Part shown: positions 54,106 through 62,636 of the stretch, piece after piece
Position numbering within the stretch: the stretch's first letter is position 1
How the letters are laid out: each line of letters begins with the position of its first letter
Assembly: GCF_041240605.1 (NCBI RefSeq)
Contig: NZ_CP162487.1
Span: 2,425,001-2,489,000, forward strand
Source of the DNA: Xanthomonas sp. DAR 80977
Lineage (GTDB): Bacteria; Pseudomonadota; Gammaproteobacteria; Xanthomonadales; Xanthomonadaceae
Reading direction: 5' to 3'
Length of the DNA: 64,000 bases
Made by a program: the position numbers and the translations under genes
The notes under the pieces: model-generated
Told to the model about the DNA's origin: nothing
Seen by the model: the letters and a program-made list of their open reading frames with translations, nothing else
The model's database searches: none

Positions 54106-55914
54106 TCAGCCGTTGTGCTTGTCGTGGTCGTGGCCATGGTGCGGGTCGGAGTGCGCCTGTGCCGGATGCGGGGCAGGACGCGGCTCGGGCGCGTGCATCG
54201 GTTGCGGCCGCGGCGGCGCGACCCTGGCCATGCGCTGCTCCTGCAGCGGCGGCCGCTGCTGTTCCTGTCGCGGCATGGCCTGAACACGCTCAGGGAACTC
54301 CCGCATCGGCGCCTCGCGGTGCGCGGGTGCCGGCGCTTGCGCGTTGAAGGCGGCGAACTGGTGCGGTGCCTGCCGCGGCGGCTCGGGCTGGGCGAATCGG
54401 GCCTGCTGCGCACGTGGATCCTCGCGCTGCGGCGCCGGCATGGACATCGCGCGCGCCGGTGCTGCATGCGCCAGCTGCATGTTCCCCATCGGCATCGGCG
54501 TGTTGACGTGCGGCGCCTGCGGCAGGTCGCGCCGTTGCGCTGCGGCGGCGTTGGCCATCGGCATGGCGTGGCGGGGATCGGTTACGGACATCGGCATCGG
54601 CGCGTGCGGCGATTGCGCGAATGCAGGCTGCGCGCGCGCATCGTGCGCGACGCCGGCGGCGGTCGGGCCGCCCGGTCCGGACAGCGGCGGCCGCTGCGCC
54701 GCGTTCGCCGCGACCGGACGGCCCGGCTGCAGCATCCGTTCGTTGAAATGCGGCGTGGACAGCTGTGCATAGTCGACCGCGCGGCGTGGCGCCGGCGCCG
54801 CCGCCGGTGCGAACTGCGGCGCGGGGCCGTGCGGGTTCTGGGCCATGTGCGGCGCCAGCGCCGCGGCCGCCGCCGCCGCTGGCATCGCCGCCAATGCCGC
54901 CTGCTGCGGAACGCTGCGGTTGTCGTTGCGCACGAAGCTGCGCGCGTCGATCCGGTTGTTGGTGATGTTGTTGACGATGGTGGTGCGCGGCGCGTAGACG
55001 CGGTTCTGGTAGACCACGTAGTGCGGCGCCGAGGGCGGCGCGTTCCAGTTCATGCCCCAGCTGTTCCAGCCCCAGCGGTGCCAGGCCGGTTCCGGTTCCA
55101 GCCAGCCCAGCGGGCCGTGGTGGTGGTGCTCCAGCGCGTCGCCGACCAGCACGCCGACGCCGAAGGAAATGATCCCGGCGGTCACCAGGTCGCCCTCGCT
55201 GTAGTACCGCGGGTGGTAGCGGTACTCGCGGTAGACGTCGACCGGGGCGCCGTACACCACCTCCGGGTCGTAGCGCGGCACGTAGACCACGTCCGGCTGC
55301 GCCGGTTCGATGACGATGGTCTGGCTGGGCGGCGGGATCCGCTCGTCGGCGTAGACCGGCTCCACCACCGTGCGCCGCACCACCTGCACCCGTTGCTGCG
55401 GCGTGCTGCGCAGATGGCCCTGCGCCTGCGCGCGCCCACGCATGACCTGGATCGCGTCGAGGACCTCGTTGGGGTCGTGCGCATAGGCGTCGCCGAGCGC
55501 GCGGGTCCAGTCGCCGTTGCCGGCCAGCTGGTCGATCACGTCGGGAAACGCGGTCAGCGCCTTGACGCTGGGATCCCACGGTTGCGCCGCCGCCGCCTGC
55601 AGGCGGTCGGCCGCGGCCAGGCCGCTGTTGCTGCGCAGCCAGCCCTGGGCATCGCTGACCTGATCGGGATACACCGAGGCGGCCAGCGTCTGCGCGAGCA
55701 GCTTGTCGGGGAACAGCGCGATCGGCGCCACCAGCTTGTACAGCTGCTCGGCGCTGGGCGGCACATAGGGGGCGGGCGCGGCGGCGGCGGGCGCCGCGGT
55801 CGCGGTCGGGACGGGCGACGGTTGCCGTTGGCACGCACTCAGCGCCAGCAGGCTTGCCGCGGTGGCCAGCGCCAGCGCCAACTTCGTTGATGGCAGGGGA
55901 CGGCGGATCTCCAT
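54106..55914 (-). CDS. DUF3300 lipoprotein
   Basis: A 602-residue lipoprotein with signal LALATAASLLALSAC|QRQ. The DUF3300 domain (about 45-275) contains LYKLVAPIALFPDKLLAQTL, then QAWLRSN-like repeats and PDVVYVPRYDPEVVYGA. A glycine-tail part has GDALEHHHHGPLGW and HRWGWNSWGMNWN. The last 250 residues are low-complexity Ala/Pro/Met/Gln/His. It ends in HGHDHDKHNG, which could bind metal. The start is ATG 55914. Family function is not known to me. Confidence 0.88.
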   Translation of the reverse strand: MEIRRPLPSTKLALALATAASLLALSACQRQPSPVPTATAAPAAAAPAPYVPPSAEQLYKLVAPIALFPDKLLAQTLAASVYPDQVSDAQGWLRSNSGLAAADRLQAAAAQPWDPSVKALTAFPDVIDQLAGNGDWTRALGDAYAHDPNEVLDAIQVMRGRAQAQGHLRSTPQQRVQVVRRTVVEPVYADERIPPPSQTIVIEPAQPDVVYVPRYDPEVVYGAPVDVYREYRYHPRYYSEGDLVTAGIISFGVGVLVGDALEHHHHGPLGWLEPEPAWHRWGWNSWGMNWNAPPSAPHYVVYQNRVYAPRTTIVNNITNNRIDARSFVRNDNRSVPQQAALAAMPAAAAAAALAPHMAQNPHGPAPQFAPAAAPAPRRAVDYAQLSTPHFNERMLQPGRPVAANAAQRPPLSGPGGPTAAGVAHDARAQPAFAQSPHAPMPMSVTDPRHAMPMANAAAAQRRDLPQAPHVNTPMPMGNMQLAHAAPARAMSMPAPQREDPRAQQARFAQPEPPRQAPHQFAAFNAQAPAPAHREAPMREFPERVQAMPRQEQQRPPLQEQRMARVAPPRPQPMHAPEPRPAPHPAQAHSDPHHGHDHDKHNG

Positions 55915-56045
55915 GCTGCACCTTTTCGACGTGGCGTTCGGAAGATGCGCGCAGGATGCTCTGTGTTGCATGTCTGCAAGCTTTCTGCAACGCGCCGCCA
56001 CACCGGCCGCGCCGGCGTCCGTTCAGCCAGCGTGCGGCGCCCGGC

Positions 56046-56867
56046 TCAGGGCGTGGTGGACAGGCGGAACAGCACCAGGCTCAGCGCCAGCGTGGCCATG
56101 CCGGCGACCAGCCCATACACGGTTTCGTGGCCCTTGGCGTAGCGCTTGGCCGCGGGCAGCAGTTCGTCCAGGGCCAGGAACACCATCACCCCGGCGATGA
56201 CCCCGAACACCGTGCCGAAGATCGCTTCGGACAGGAACTGCGCCAGCGCCACATAGCCGATGATCGCGCCGATCGGCTCGGCCAGGCCCGACAGCAGGCT
56301 GGCGGCGAAGGCGTAGGACTTGCGCCCGGTGGCGTAATGCACCGGCACCGCGATGGCGATGCCTTCGGGGATGTTGTGCACGGCGATCGCGAACGCCAGC
56401 GGCATGCCCACGGTGGGGCTTTCCAGGGTGGCGAAGAAGGTCGCCAGGCCTTCCGGGAAATTGTGCGCGGTGATCGCCACCGCGGTCAGCAGGCCGACGC
56501 GCTTGACGTAGGCGCGGTTGTCGGCGCGGAACAGCGGATCCTGCGCATTGAGGCTTTCGTGCGGATTGGGCACCAGCCGGTCGATCACCACGATCAGCGC
56601 CATGCCGGCCAGGAACGCCAGCGTGGCGTAGGCGTAGCCCAGGCGCGGATCGAACGCGTGGCTGAAGGAGGCGACCGACTTGCCGAGGATCTCGGTCAAC
56701 GACACGTACACCATCGCGCCGCCGGCGAAGGCCAGGCCGAAGGCGAGCAGGCGCGGGTTCGGGCCCTTGGTGAACAGCACCAGCACGCTGCCCAGGCCGG
56801 TGGCCAGGCCGGCGGCCAGGGTGACCGCCAAGGCGATCCAGACGTTGTGCGACGGAATATCCAGCAT
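56046..56867 (-). CDS. zupT: ZIP-family zinc transporter ZupT
   Basis: A 273-residue protein with about eight transmembrane helices. The metal-binding helices carry HNFPEGLATFFATLES (helix 4) and HNIPEGIAIAVPVHYATGRK (helix 5), the ZIP signatures. GLAEPIGAIIGY follows. It takes up zinc and other divalent cations across the inner membrane. No Zur box is evident upstream. It stands alone between the DUF3300 gene and the TonB-domain lipoprotein. Confidence 0.94.
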   Translation of the reverse strand: MLDIPSHNVWIALAVTLAAGLATGLGSVLVLFTKGPNPRLLAFGLAFAGGAMVYVSLTEILGKSVASFSHAFDPRLGYAYATLAFLAGMALIVVIDRLVPNPHESLNAQDPLFRADNRAYVKRVGLLTAVAITAHNFPEGLATFFATLESPTVGMPLAFAIAVHNIPEGIAIAVPVHYATGRKSYAFAASLLSGLAEPIGAIIGYVALAQFLSEAIFGTVFGVIAGVMVFLALDELLPAAKRYAKGHETVYGLVAGMATLALSLVLFRLSTTP

Positions 56868-56993
56868 GCGCCAGGCGGCTCCTGTGTCGAGACGGGGATG
56901 GAGACAGGGATGAAAGCGGGCGCGAGGCTGGCGGAATGTGAAGGCGGCGCACCGCCGAGGCCGGCGGCGCGCGCAAGCGGCCTGCGGCCGCGC

Positions 56994-57449
56994 TCAGCCG
57001 GCGTGGTGCGACTGCGCGTCGAGCGCGAAGCAGCGGTCCGGACGCGGTTGCGGCGGATTGAAGTTGACCGGCACCTGGATCGTCCATGGCACCGCCTGGC
57101 CATTGCGCGTGGCCGGCTTGAAGATCCATTCGCGCACGCGCTGCTGCGCCGACGCGTCGAGCTTGGGCTGGCCGCTGCTGTTGACCAGCTTCACGTCGGT
57201 GGCCTTGCCCTGCACGCCGACCACCACGCTGAGCACCGCCTTGCCGCCGAGCCCGGCGCAGGCCAGTTCGATCGGGTACTCCGGCGGCGGGGTCTGCACC
57301 GCGGCGACCTCGGTCGGCGCGACCGCGACACGCTGGGTCTGCGCTTGCTCGGAGTTGCCGCAGCCGCCGAGCAGCAGCGCCGCGGCGAGCGGCAGGCAGG
57401 AGGCGGCGGCGAGGGGGGAACGGCGGGATGCGGCGGGCATGGGATTCAT
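56994..57449 (-). CDS. TonB-domain lipoprotein
   Basis: A 151-residue protein with lipoprotein signal [13 protein letters not shown] and a C-terminal TonB-like domain (about 55-140). Its segments include [40 protein letters not shown] and [20 protein letters not shown]. It lacks the usual membrane helix and long linker of TonB, so a lipid anchor replaces them. Its ATG overlaps the phhB stop (ATGA). The function is unknown. An ATG at 57440 is the alternative start. Confidence 0.82.
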   Translation of the reverse strand: MNPMPAASRRSPLAAASCLPLAAALLLGGCGNSEQAQTQRVAVAPTEVAAVQTPPPEYPIELACAGLGGKAVLSVVVGVQGKATDVKLVNSSGQPKLDASAQQRVREWIFKPATRNGQAVPWTIQVPVNFNPPQPRPDRCFALDAQSHHAG

Positions 57450-57787
57450 TCCGGTAGGGCCGAGGCTTTGGCGGCGCAGATGAAGTCGTTTTCGCTGAGG
57501 CCGCCGACGTCGTGGGTGGAATAGCGCACCACCACGCGGTCGTAGTGCACGCCCAGGTCGGGGTGGTGGTCTTCGCGGTGCGCGATCCAGGCCAGCGCGT
57601 TCACGAACGCCAGCGTGCGGTAGTAGTCGGGGAAGCGGAACGTGCGGCTGATCGCCATGCCGTGCTCGACCAGCTCCCAGCCGGGCACCTGCGGCAGCAA
57701 TTCGGCCAGGCGCGCCTGGGTGAGCTTGTATTCGCTGCCCTTGCAGGGCGAGCAATGGGCCTGTGCCAGCGGGATCAGGTCGTTCAT
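57446..57787 (-). CDS. phhB: 4a-hydroxytetrahydrobiopterin dehydratase (PhhB)
   Basis: A 113-residue pterin-4a-carbinolamine dehydratase, which recycles the pterin cofactor of phenylalanine hydroxylase. The family motif is [16 protein letters not shown] (about 77-92), with the catalytic histidines. The phenylalanine hydroxylase gene itself is not next to it here. It overlaps the TonB-domain lipoprotein gene by four bases. Confidence 0.95.
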   Translation of the reverse strand: MNDLIPLAQAHCSPCKGSEYKLTQARLAELLPQVPGWELVEHGMAISRTFRFPDYYRTLAFVNALAWIAHREDHHPDLGVHYDRVVVRYSTHDVGGLSENDFICAAKASALPE

Positions 57788-57878
57788 TCTTGGAGCCTCT
57801 GCGGCAGGGCAGCCGAACGCGCCGCCGATTGGGAAAGTTCGCGATGAGCCGGTCGCGTGGAAGCGTTAGAATAACCGC

Positions 57879-58475
57879 ATGATCCAGATCTCCGACAACG
57901 CGCAGACCCATTTCCGCAAACTGCTCGAACGCGAGGCCGTGCCCGGCATGGGCGTGCGCCTGAGCGCGGTCGATCCCGGCACCGCCCGCGCCGACGCGCG
58001 GCTGGAGTTCGCCGAACCGGCGGACCTGGCCGGCGACGAATGGGCGATCGACTGCGCCGGCTTCACCCTGTACGTGGCCGCCGACAGCGTCGGCTGGCTG
58101 GACGGCGCCGAGATCGACTACGTCACCCAGGGCACCGGCCAGCAGCTGACGATCAAGGCGCCGAAGATCAAGGGCGAGGCCCCGGGCGAGGCCGCCTCGC
58201 TGGTCGAGCGGGTGCGCTGGGTGGTCGAGAACGAGGTCAATCCGCAGCTGGCCCAGCATGGCGGCCGCGTGGCGGTGCAGGAAGTGTCGGCCGAGGGCGT
58301 GGTGCTGCTGCGCTTCGGCGGCGGTTGCCACGGCTGCGGCATGGCCGACGTGACCCTGAAGCAGGGCATCGAGAAGACGCTGATGGGACGCGTGCCCGGC
58401 ATCACCGCCGTGCGCGACGCCACCGACCACGACAGTGGCAGCGCACCGTACATCCCGCGCGACTCCGCGGCCTGA
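57879..58475 (+). CDS. nfuA: Fe-S biogenesis protein NfuA
   Basis: A 198-residue Fe-S carrier. An N-terminal A-type-like domain (about 1-95, [16 protein letters not shown]) lacks the three cysteines of true A-type proteins. The C-terminal Nfu domain has [14 protein letters not shown] (Cys150, Cys153), which binds a 4Fe-4S cluster at the dimer interface. It delivers clusters to apoproteins under oxidative stress or iron shortage. Divergent from phhB. Confidence 0.97.
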   Translation: MIQISDNAQTHFRKLLEREAVPGMGVRLSAVDPGTARADARLEFAEPADLAGDEWAIDCAGFTLYVAADSVGWLDGAEIDYVTQGTGQQLTIKAPKIKGEAPGEAASLVERVRWVVENEVNPQLAQHGGRVAVQEVSAEGVVLLRFGGGCHGCGMADVTLKQGIEKTLMGRVPGITAVRDATDHDSGSAPYIPRDSAA

Positions 58476-58491
58476 TTCCTCCGCCACGCCG

Positions 58492-60177
58492 GTGACGCGC
58501 GCCGCCGACATCCTCGACGCGTTGTTGGCGCGCTCGCCGCGCAAGCTGCTGCGCGATCGGCGTACCGGCCTGCCGTACGGCTGGGCGCACTGGATCTCCT
58601 CGCAGCCGGCGATGCCGCGCCCGTTCGTCTCGTCCGAGCTGATCGCGGCGCTGCCGCAGCCGGTGCCTGCGCCGAACGTGCGCCTGCCCGCGCTGAGTCC
58701 GTGGCAGGCGTTCCGGCGCCTGTGGTGGCAGCACTGGGATCCGGCGCCGTACGACCAGCGCTGGTGGCGGCGGATCGCGGCGCTGGTCAGCCTGGCCCTG
58801 CATCTGCTGTTCGCGCTGTTCCTGCTGTGGGTCGCCTTCGTGCGCTGGTTGCCGCCGCGCCCGGACGCGGGCGAGGCCGGGCGCGTGCAGGTGGAATTCG
58901 TCGGCCGCGGCACGCCGGCCGAGACCGGTGGTGGCGCGGCAGCGCAAGACGCCGCGGCCGCCGCCGCGCAGCAGGCCGCGGCGGCACGTGCGCGCCAGGC
59001 CGCGACTGCCGCTGCGCAGACCGCCGCGGCGGCGCCTGCCGCGGCGGCCAAGCCGGCCGCAAGCACCGCCGCCGCGCAGGCCGTGTCCAGCCCGCCGCCG
59101 CCGCCGGCGGAGCAGCCGCTGCAGGTCACCGAAACCGAGCAGCCGACCCGCGATTTCGTACTGCCACCGCCCAGCGTGCGCGAACCGACGCTGACCCCGC
59201 GCGAGATCGCGCCGCCGCGCGTGCAGGTGACCGAGCGCGAGGTCGAGGTGGTCACCGAGGTTCCCATCGTGGCGCAGATCCGTCCGCGCGAGGTGCCGCT
59301 GCCGCGCGCGCCGGAACCGCAGCTGCAGGTGCGCGAGCGCGAGGTGCCGGCGCCGCTGCCGCAGGTCCAGGTGCAGATTCCGCAGATCCGCCCGCGCGAT
59401 CCTGCGCCGACGCTGCGCACGCCGGAGGCGCCGCAGGTGCGGCAGATCGAACTGCCGACGCCCGCCGTGCCGGCGACGCCGGCTGCGGTTGCATCGGAGG
59501 CGCCGGCAAGCGCGCCGGCGCAGACCGCAGCCCCGGCGCAGGCGGCGACCCCTTCCAGCGCCGCGGCGCAGGGCAAGGCCGAAACCCAGGCGCCGCCCGG
59601 CAGCGGCGCCGCACCGCCCGGCAGCAAGGCGGCCGCGCCGGGCAGCGGTCCGGCCGCGGTCGCGCACGATGGCGGTTGGGCGACGCCGCAGCGCGGCGAC
59701 GACTGGGGCGCCTCGGCGCGCAACCGCGCCGGCGATGCCGGTGCCGGCGCCAGCCAGCGCAACGGCCTGTTCAATGGCGACGGCAGCGTGCGCGTGCCTG
59801 GCGGCGAAGGGCAGGGCAAGGCGCCGCCGCGCGGCGCGCCCGGCACCGAGACCGACAGCTGGTCGCGCGACCAGATCGCCAATGCCGGCCAATGGCTCAA
59901 GCGTCCGCCGTACGACTACACGCCGACCTCGTTCGACAAGTACTGGTTGCCGAACGCGACGCTGCTGGAGGAGTGGGTGCGGCGCGGCATCAAGAGCGTC
60001 AAGATCCCGATTCCCGGCACCACCAGCAGCATTTCCTGCGTGATCTCGATCCTGCAGGTGGGGGGCGGCTGCGGCATCACCGATCCGAACCTCAACGACC
60101 AGCCGGCCGGCGCGCGGCCGCCGCCGCCGGTGCCGTTCAAGCCAGGCCTGCAGGACGACAACGGCAGCGTGAAGTAG
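58492..60177 (+). CDS. Repetitive transmembrane protein, unknown
   Basis: A 561-residue protein; GTG 58492 (VTRAADILDALLARSPRK) just after nfuA is the likeliest start. A cytosolic N-terminal region (1-90) leads to one transmembrane helix (about 95-117). About 300 residues of Ala/Pro/Glu/Arg-rich repeats follow (PREIAPPRVQVTEREVEVV, REVPLPRAPEPQLQVREREV). The C-terminal domain is about 90 residues (WSRDQIANAGQWLKRPP, SVKIPIPGTTSSISCVISIL) with two cysteines. It resembles proteins called transmembrane repetitive protein in Xanthomonas. The role is unknown. Confidence 0.8.
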   Translation: MTRAADILDALLARSPRKLLRDRRTGLPYGWAHWISSQPAMPRPFVSSELIAALPQPVPAPNVRLPALSPWQAFRRLWWQHWDPAPYDQRWWRRIAALVSLALHLLFALFLLWVAFVRWLPPRPDAGEAGRVQVEFVGRGTPAETGGGAAAQDAAAAAAQQAAAARARQAATAAAQTAAAAPAAAAKPAASTAAAQAVSSPPPPPAEQPLQVTETEQPTRDFVLPPPSVREPTLTPREIAPPRVQVTEREVEVVTEVPIVAQIRPREVPLPRAPEPQLQVREREVPAPLPQVQVQIPQIRPRDPAPTLRTPEAPQVRQIELPTPAVPATPAAVASEAPASAPAQTAAPAQAATPSSAAAQGKAETQAPPGSGAAPPGSKAAAPGSGPAAVAHDGGWATPQRGDDWGASARNRAGDAGAGASQRNGLFNGDGSVRVPGGEGQGKAPPRGAPGTETDSWSRDQIANAGQWLKRPPYDYTPTSFDKYWLPNATLLEEWVRRGIKSVKIPIPGTTSSISCVISILQVGGGCGITDPNLNDQPAGARPPPPVPFKPGLQDDNGSVK

Positions 60178-60260
60178 GCGCGGGCAGCGCGCATCCGCGC
60201 TGTGGCACCCAGCCAGCCGCATGCGACAGCGATCCGCCGACATGCGGACGCCTGCACTCT

Positions 60261-60329
60261 TGTAGGAGCGGCTTCAGCCGCGACAGGCGTTACCGTTGGA
60301 TCTTGTCGCGGCTGAAACCGCTCCTACAG
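60261..60329. repeat. Palindromic repeat, GGAGCGGCTTCAGCCGCGAC type
   Basis: TGTAGGAGCGGCTTCAGCCG and the opposing CGCGGCTGAAACCGCTCCTA form a near-perfect hairpin with a loop of about 20 bases. It is a variant of the elements at 14914 and 44315. It lies in the 267-base gap between the repetitive protein gene and the cytochrome genes. Confidence 0.85.
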
Positions 60330-60444
60330 CAGAGGAGTTCGGCGCCGACACGCGGGCGATCGCACTCGGTGCACATGCACGTGCATCGCTGCCGCCACGG
60401 ACTCGCGATGGAAACCGGCGCCGGCCGGACGCCGGCGACCACGG

Positions 60445-60906
60445 TCACTTCAGATCGTGCAGGTCGCGCAGCTGGGTGGCACGCGATCCGAAGTACGCGG
60501 CCAGGTCGGCGATGTCCTGGTCGCTGAGCGGCGTCGCCTGCGGGGTCATCAACGGATGCTGGCGATCGCCGCTGCGGTACGCCTGCAGCGCATGCGCCAC
60601 GTAGTCGCCGTACTGGCCGCCGAGCTTGGGATAGGTCGGGTCGATCGGCGCGTTGCCGTCGGCGCCGTGGCAGTCGATGCAGCTCTGCCCGGTGGCCTTG
60701 CCCTTGGCGTGGGCCAGCTTCTCGCCGGCGGCGATACGCCCGCCCGGCAGGCCGGCGGAGGAGCCGGAACCATGCTCGCCACTGGCGTGGCCGGGATCGC
60801 CGGCGGACTGGCTGGTGGATTCCACCTGCGATTGCGAACACGCCCCCAACCACAGGGCAGCAAGCAGGACGATGGCGGGACGCAATGCGTGCGCGGCTTT
60901 CGGCAT
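60445..60906 (-). CDS. Lipoprotein cytochrome c
   Basis: A 153-residue monohaem c-type cytochrome with lipoprotein signal AALWLGAC|SQS. A Ser/Gly-rich spacer follows, then a haem domain with CIDCH (about 75-79). Sixth-ligand candidates lie in QHPLMTPQATPLSDQDIADLAAYF (Met). It is encoded 7 bases after the companion cytochrome gene. It probably shuttles electrons at the inner membrane. The LSDQDIADLAAYF signature is typical of class I cytochromes of the c4/c5 group. Confidence 0.92.
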   Translation of the reverse strand: MPKAAHALRPAIVLLAALWLGACSQSQVESTSQSAGDPGHASGEHGSGSSAGLPGGRIAAGEKLAHAKGKATGQSCIDCHGADGNAPIDPTYPKLGGQYGDYVAHALQAYRSGDRQHPLMTPQATPLSDQDIADLAAYFGSRATQLRDLHDLK

Positions 60907-60913
60907 GGGATGG

Positions 60914-61294
60914 CTACTTGAGGGTGGTCAGGTAAGCGGCGATGTCGGCGATGTCCTGGTCGGAGAAGCTCTCCGCCTGGGCCTGCATGGTCGGGTGCTT
61001 GCGCTTGCCGAGCCGGTATTCGGTCAGCGCCTGGGTCAGGTACTGCGCCGACTGCCCGCCGATCTTGGGAACGCGGTAGCTCGGATAGGCATTCTTGTAG
61101 CCGGTGACGCCGTGACACCCCTGGCAGGTATAGGTCAGCAGCTTGCCGTTGCCGGCATTGCCGGCGGCGGCAGCGGGCGCCGCCGGAGCGGCGGCTGGGG
61201 CGGGCGCCGGCGCGGTCTGCGCCGCTGCCGGGGTGACCCCGAGAGAAACGAGTACGGCCAGAGCAAAACAAGCGGCTAGCGGCTGCGTGCGCAT
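60914..61294 (-). CDS. Periplasmic cytochrome c
   Basis: A 126-residue monohaem cytochrome with a Sec signal (to about residue 25, AAAQ) and an Ala/Pro-rich linker. The haem motif is CQGCH (about 56-60), with the probable methionine ligand in KRKHPTMQAQAESF. SFSDQDIADIAAYLTTLK matches the second cytochrome, so the pair arose by duplication. The two genes form an operon. Confidence 0.92.
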   Translation of the reverse strand: MRTQPLAACFALAVLVSLGVTPAAAQTAPAPAPAAAPAAPAAAAGNAGNGKLLTYTCQGCHGVTGYKNAYPSYRVPKIGGQSAQYLTQALTEYRLGKRKHPTMQAQAESFSDQDIADIAAYLTTLK

Positions 61295-61511
61295 GGTTTC
61301 GTGGTCCGGAGGACGGGACTGGGAGTTCCGGCGTGGGGGAACACGGAACGACCCGAGTATAGCCTGGCCTTTCGCGGCTCCGAAACAGGCCTCCGGATCC
61401 TGGCTGCGGACCCGCACAGGGTCACCATGACCTTTGGCTCATTCACCTGGACGTCATCAGGTGATCTACTTACCTACAACACCATTCACGCCATCCACCA
61501 GGGACACGACG

Positions 61512-62636
61512 ATGACGCGATATTCCACGCGCCGACGCACTGCCAGCTGCGCCGCCGCGCTGTTGATCACTTCCACCTTGCTGCTCGGCGGCTGCAAGCC
61601 GGCGGCCGGCGATGCGCAGGCCAAGGCCAAGGAGGCCGAGAAGGCGCCGGACGCGGTCCCGGTCGAGGTGGTCACGGCCAGCCGGCGCGCGGTGGCGGCC
61701 AGCTACAGCGGCACCGCGGCGCTGGAGGCGCGCGCCGAATCGCAGGTGGTGGCCAAGACCTCCGGGGTGGCGTTGGCGGTGCTGGCCGAGGAAGGCCAGC
61801 AGGTCCGCGCCGGGCAGCCGCTGGTACGGCTGGACCCGGACCGCGCGCGGCTGGCGGTGGCGCAGAGCGAGGCGCAGCTGCGCAAGCTGGAGAACAACTA
61901 CCGGCGCTCGGAGCAATTGGTCGGCCAGCAACTGGTCAGCGCCGCCGATGTCGACCAGATCAAGTACGACCTGGCCAACGTGCGCGCGCAGCACCAGTTG
62001 GCCTCGCTGGAACTGTCCTATGCGACGGTGGTCGCGCCGATCTCCGGCGTCATCGCGTCGCGCTCGATCAAGACCGGCAACTTCGTGCAGATCAACACGC
62101 CGATCTTCCGCATCGTCGACGACTCGCGCCTGGAAGCCACGCTCAACGTGCCCGAGCGCGAGCTGGCCACGCTCAAGGCCGGGCAGCCGGTGACGTTGCT
62201 GGCCGATGCGCTGCCGGGCAAGCAGTACCTGGGCAAGGTCGATCGCATCGCGCCGGTGGTGGATTCGGGCAGCGGCACGTTCCGCGTGGTGTGCGCCTTC
62301 GAGGAAGGAGCCGAAGCCCTGCAGCCGGGCATGTTCGGGCGCATCCGCATCGACTACGACCAGCGCGCCGACGCGCTGGTGGTGCCGCGCCTGGCGCTGC
62401 TCGACGACGGCGAGCCGGCGGTGTTCCGGGTCGATGCCGGCAAGGTGACGCGGGTGCCGGTCAAGCTGGGTTACGCCGAAGGCCCGTGGGTGGAGATCCG
62501 CGACGGCCTGAAGCCCGGCGACCAGGTGGTCACCGCGGGCAAGGTCGCCTTGCGCGACGGCAGCCGGGTGCAGGTGATCGCGCCGCAGCGCGAGGTCGCC
62601 GAGGTCGGCGGCGGCGCCGCGGTCGGAGCGCGCTGA
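61512..62636 (+). CDS. RND efflux periplasmic adaptor (lipoprotein)
   Basis: A 374-residue membrane-fusion protein with lipoprotein signal TSTLLLGGC|KPA. Its lipoyl-like half motifs (SQVVAKTSGVALAVLAEEGQ, VVAPISGVIASRSIKTGNFV) flank a helical hairpin (RLAVAQSEAQLRKLENNYRR). Beta-barrel and membrane-proximal domains follow. It links an inner-membrane RND pump to an outer-membrane channel. Its stop overlaps the ATG of the pump gene (TGATG). The substrate is unknown. Confidence 0.95.
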   Translation: MTRYSTRRRTASCAAALLITSTLLLGGCKPAAGDAQAKAKEAEKAPDAVPVEVVTASRRAVAASYSGTAALEARAESQVVAKTSGVALAVLAEEGQQVRAGQPLVRLDPDRARLAVAQSEAQLRKLENNYRRSEQLVGQQLVSAADVDQIKYDLANVRAQHQLASLELSYATVVAPISGVIASRSIKTGNFVQINTPIFRIVDDSRLEATLNVPERELATLKAGQPVTLLADALPGKQYLGKVDRIAPVVDSGSGTFRVVCAFEEGAEALQPGMFGRIRIDYDQRADALVVPRLALLDDGEPAVFRVDAGKVTRVPVKLGYAEGPWVEIRDGLKPGDQVVTAGKVALRDGSRVQVIAPQREVAEVGGGAAVGAR

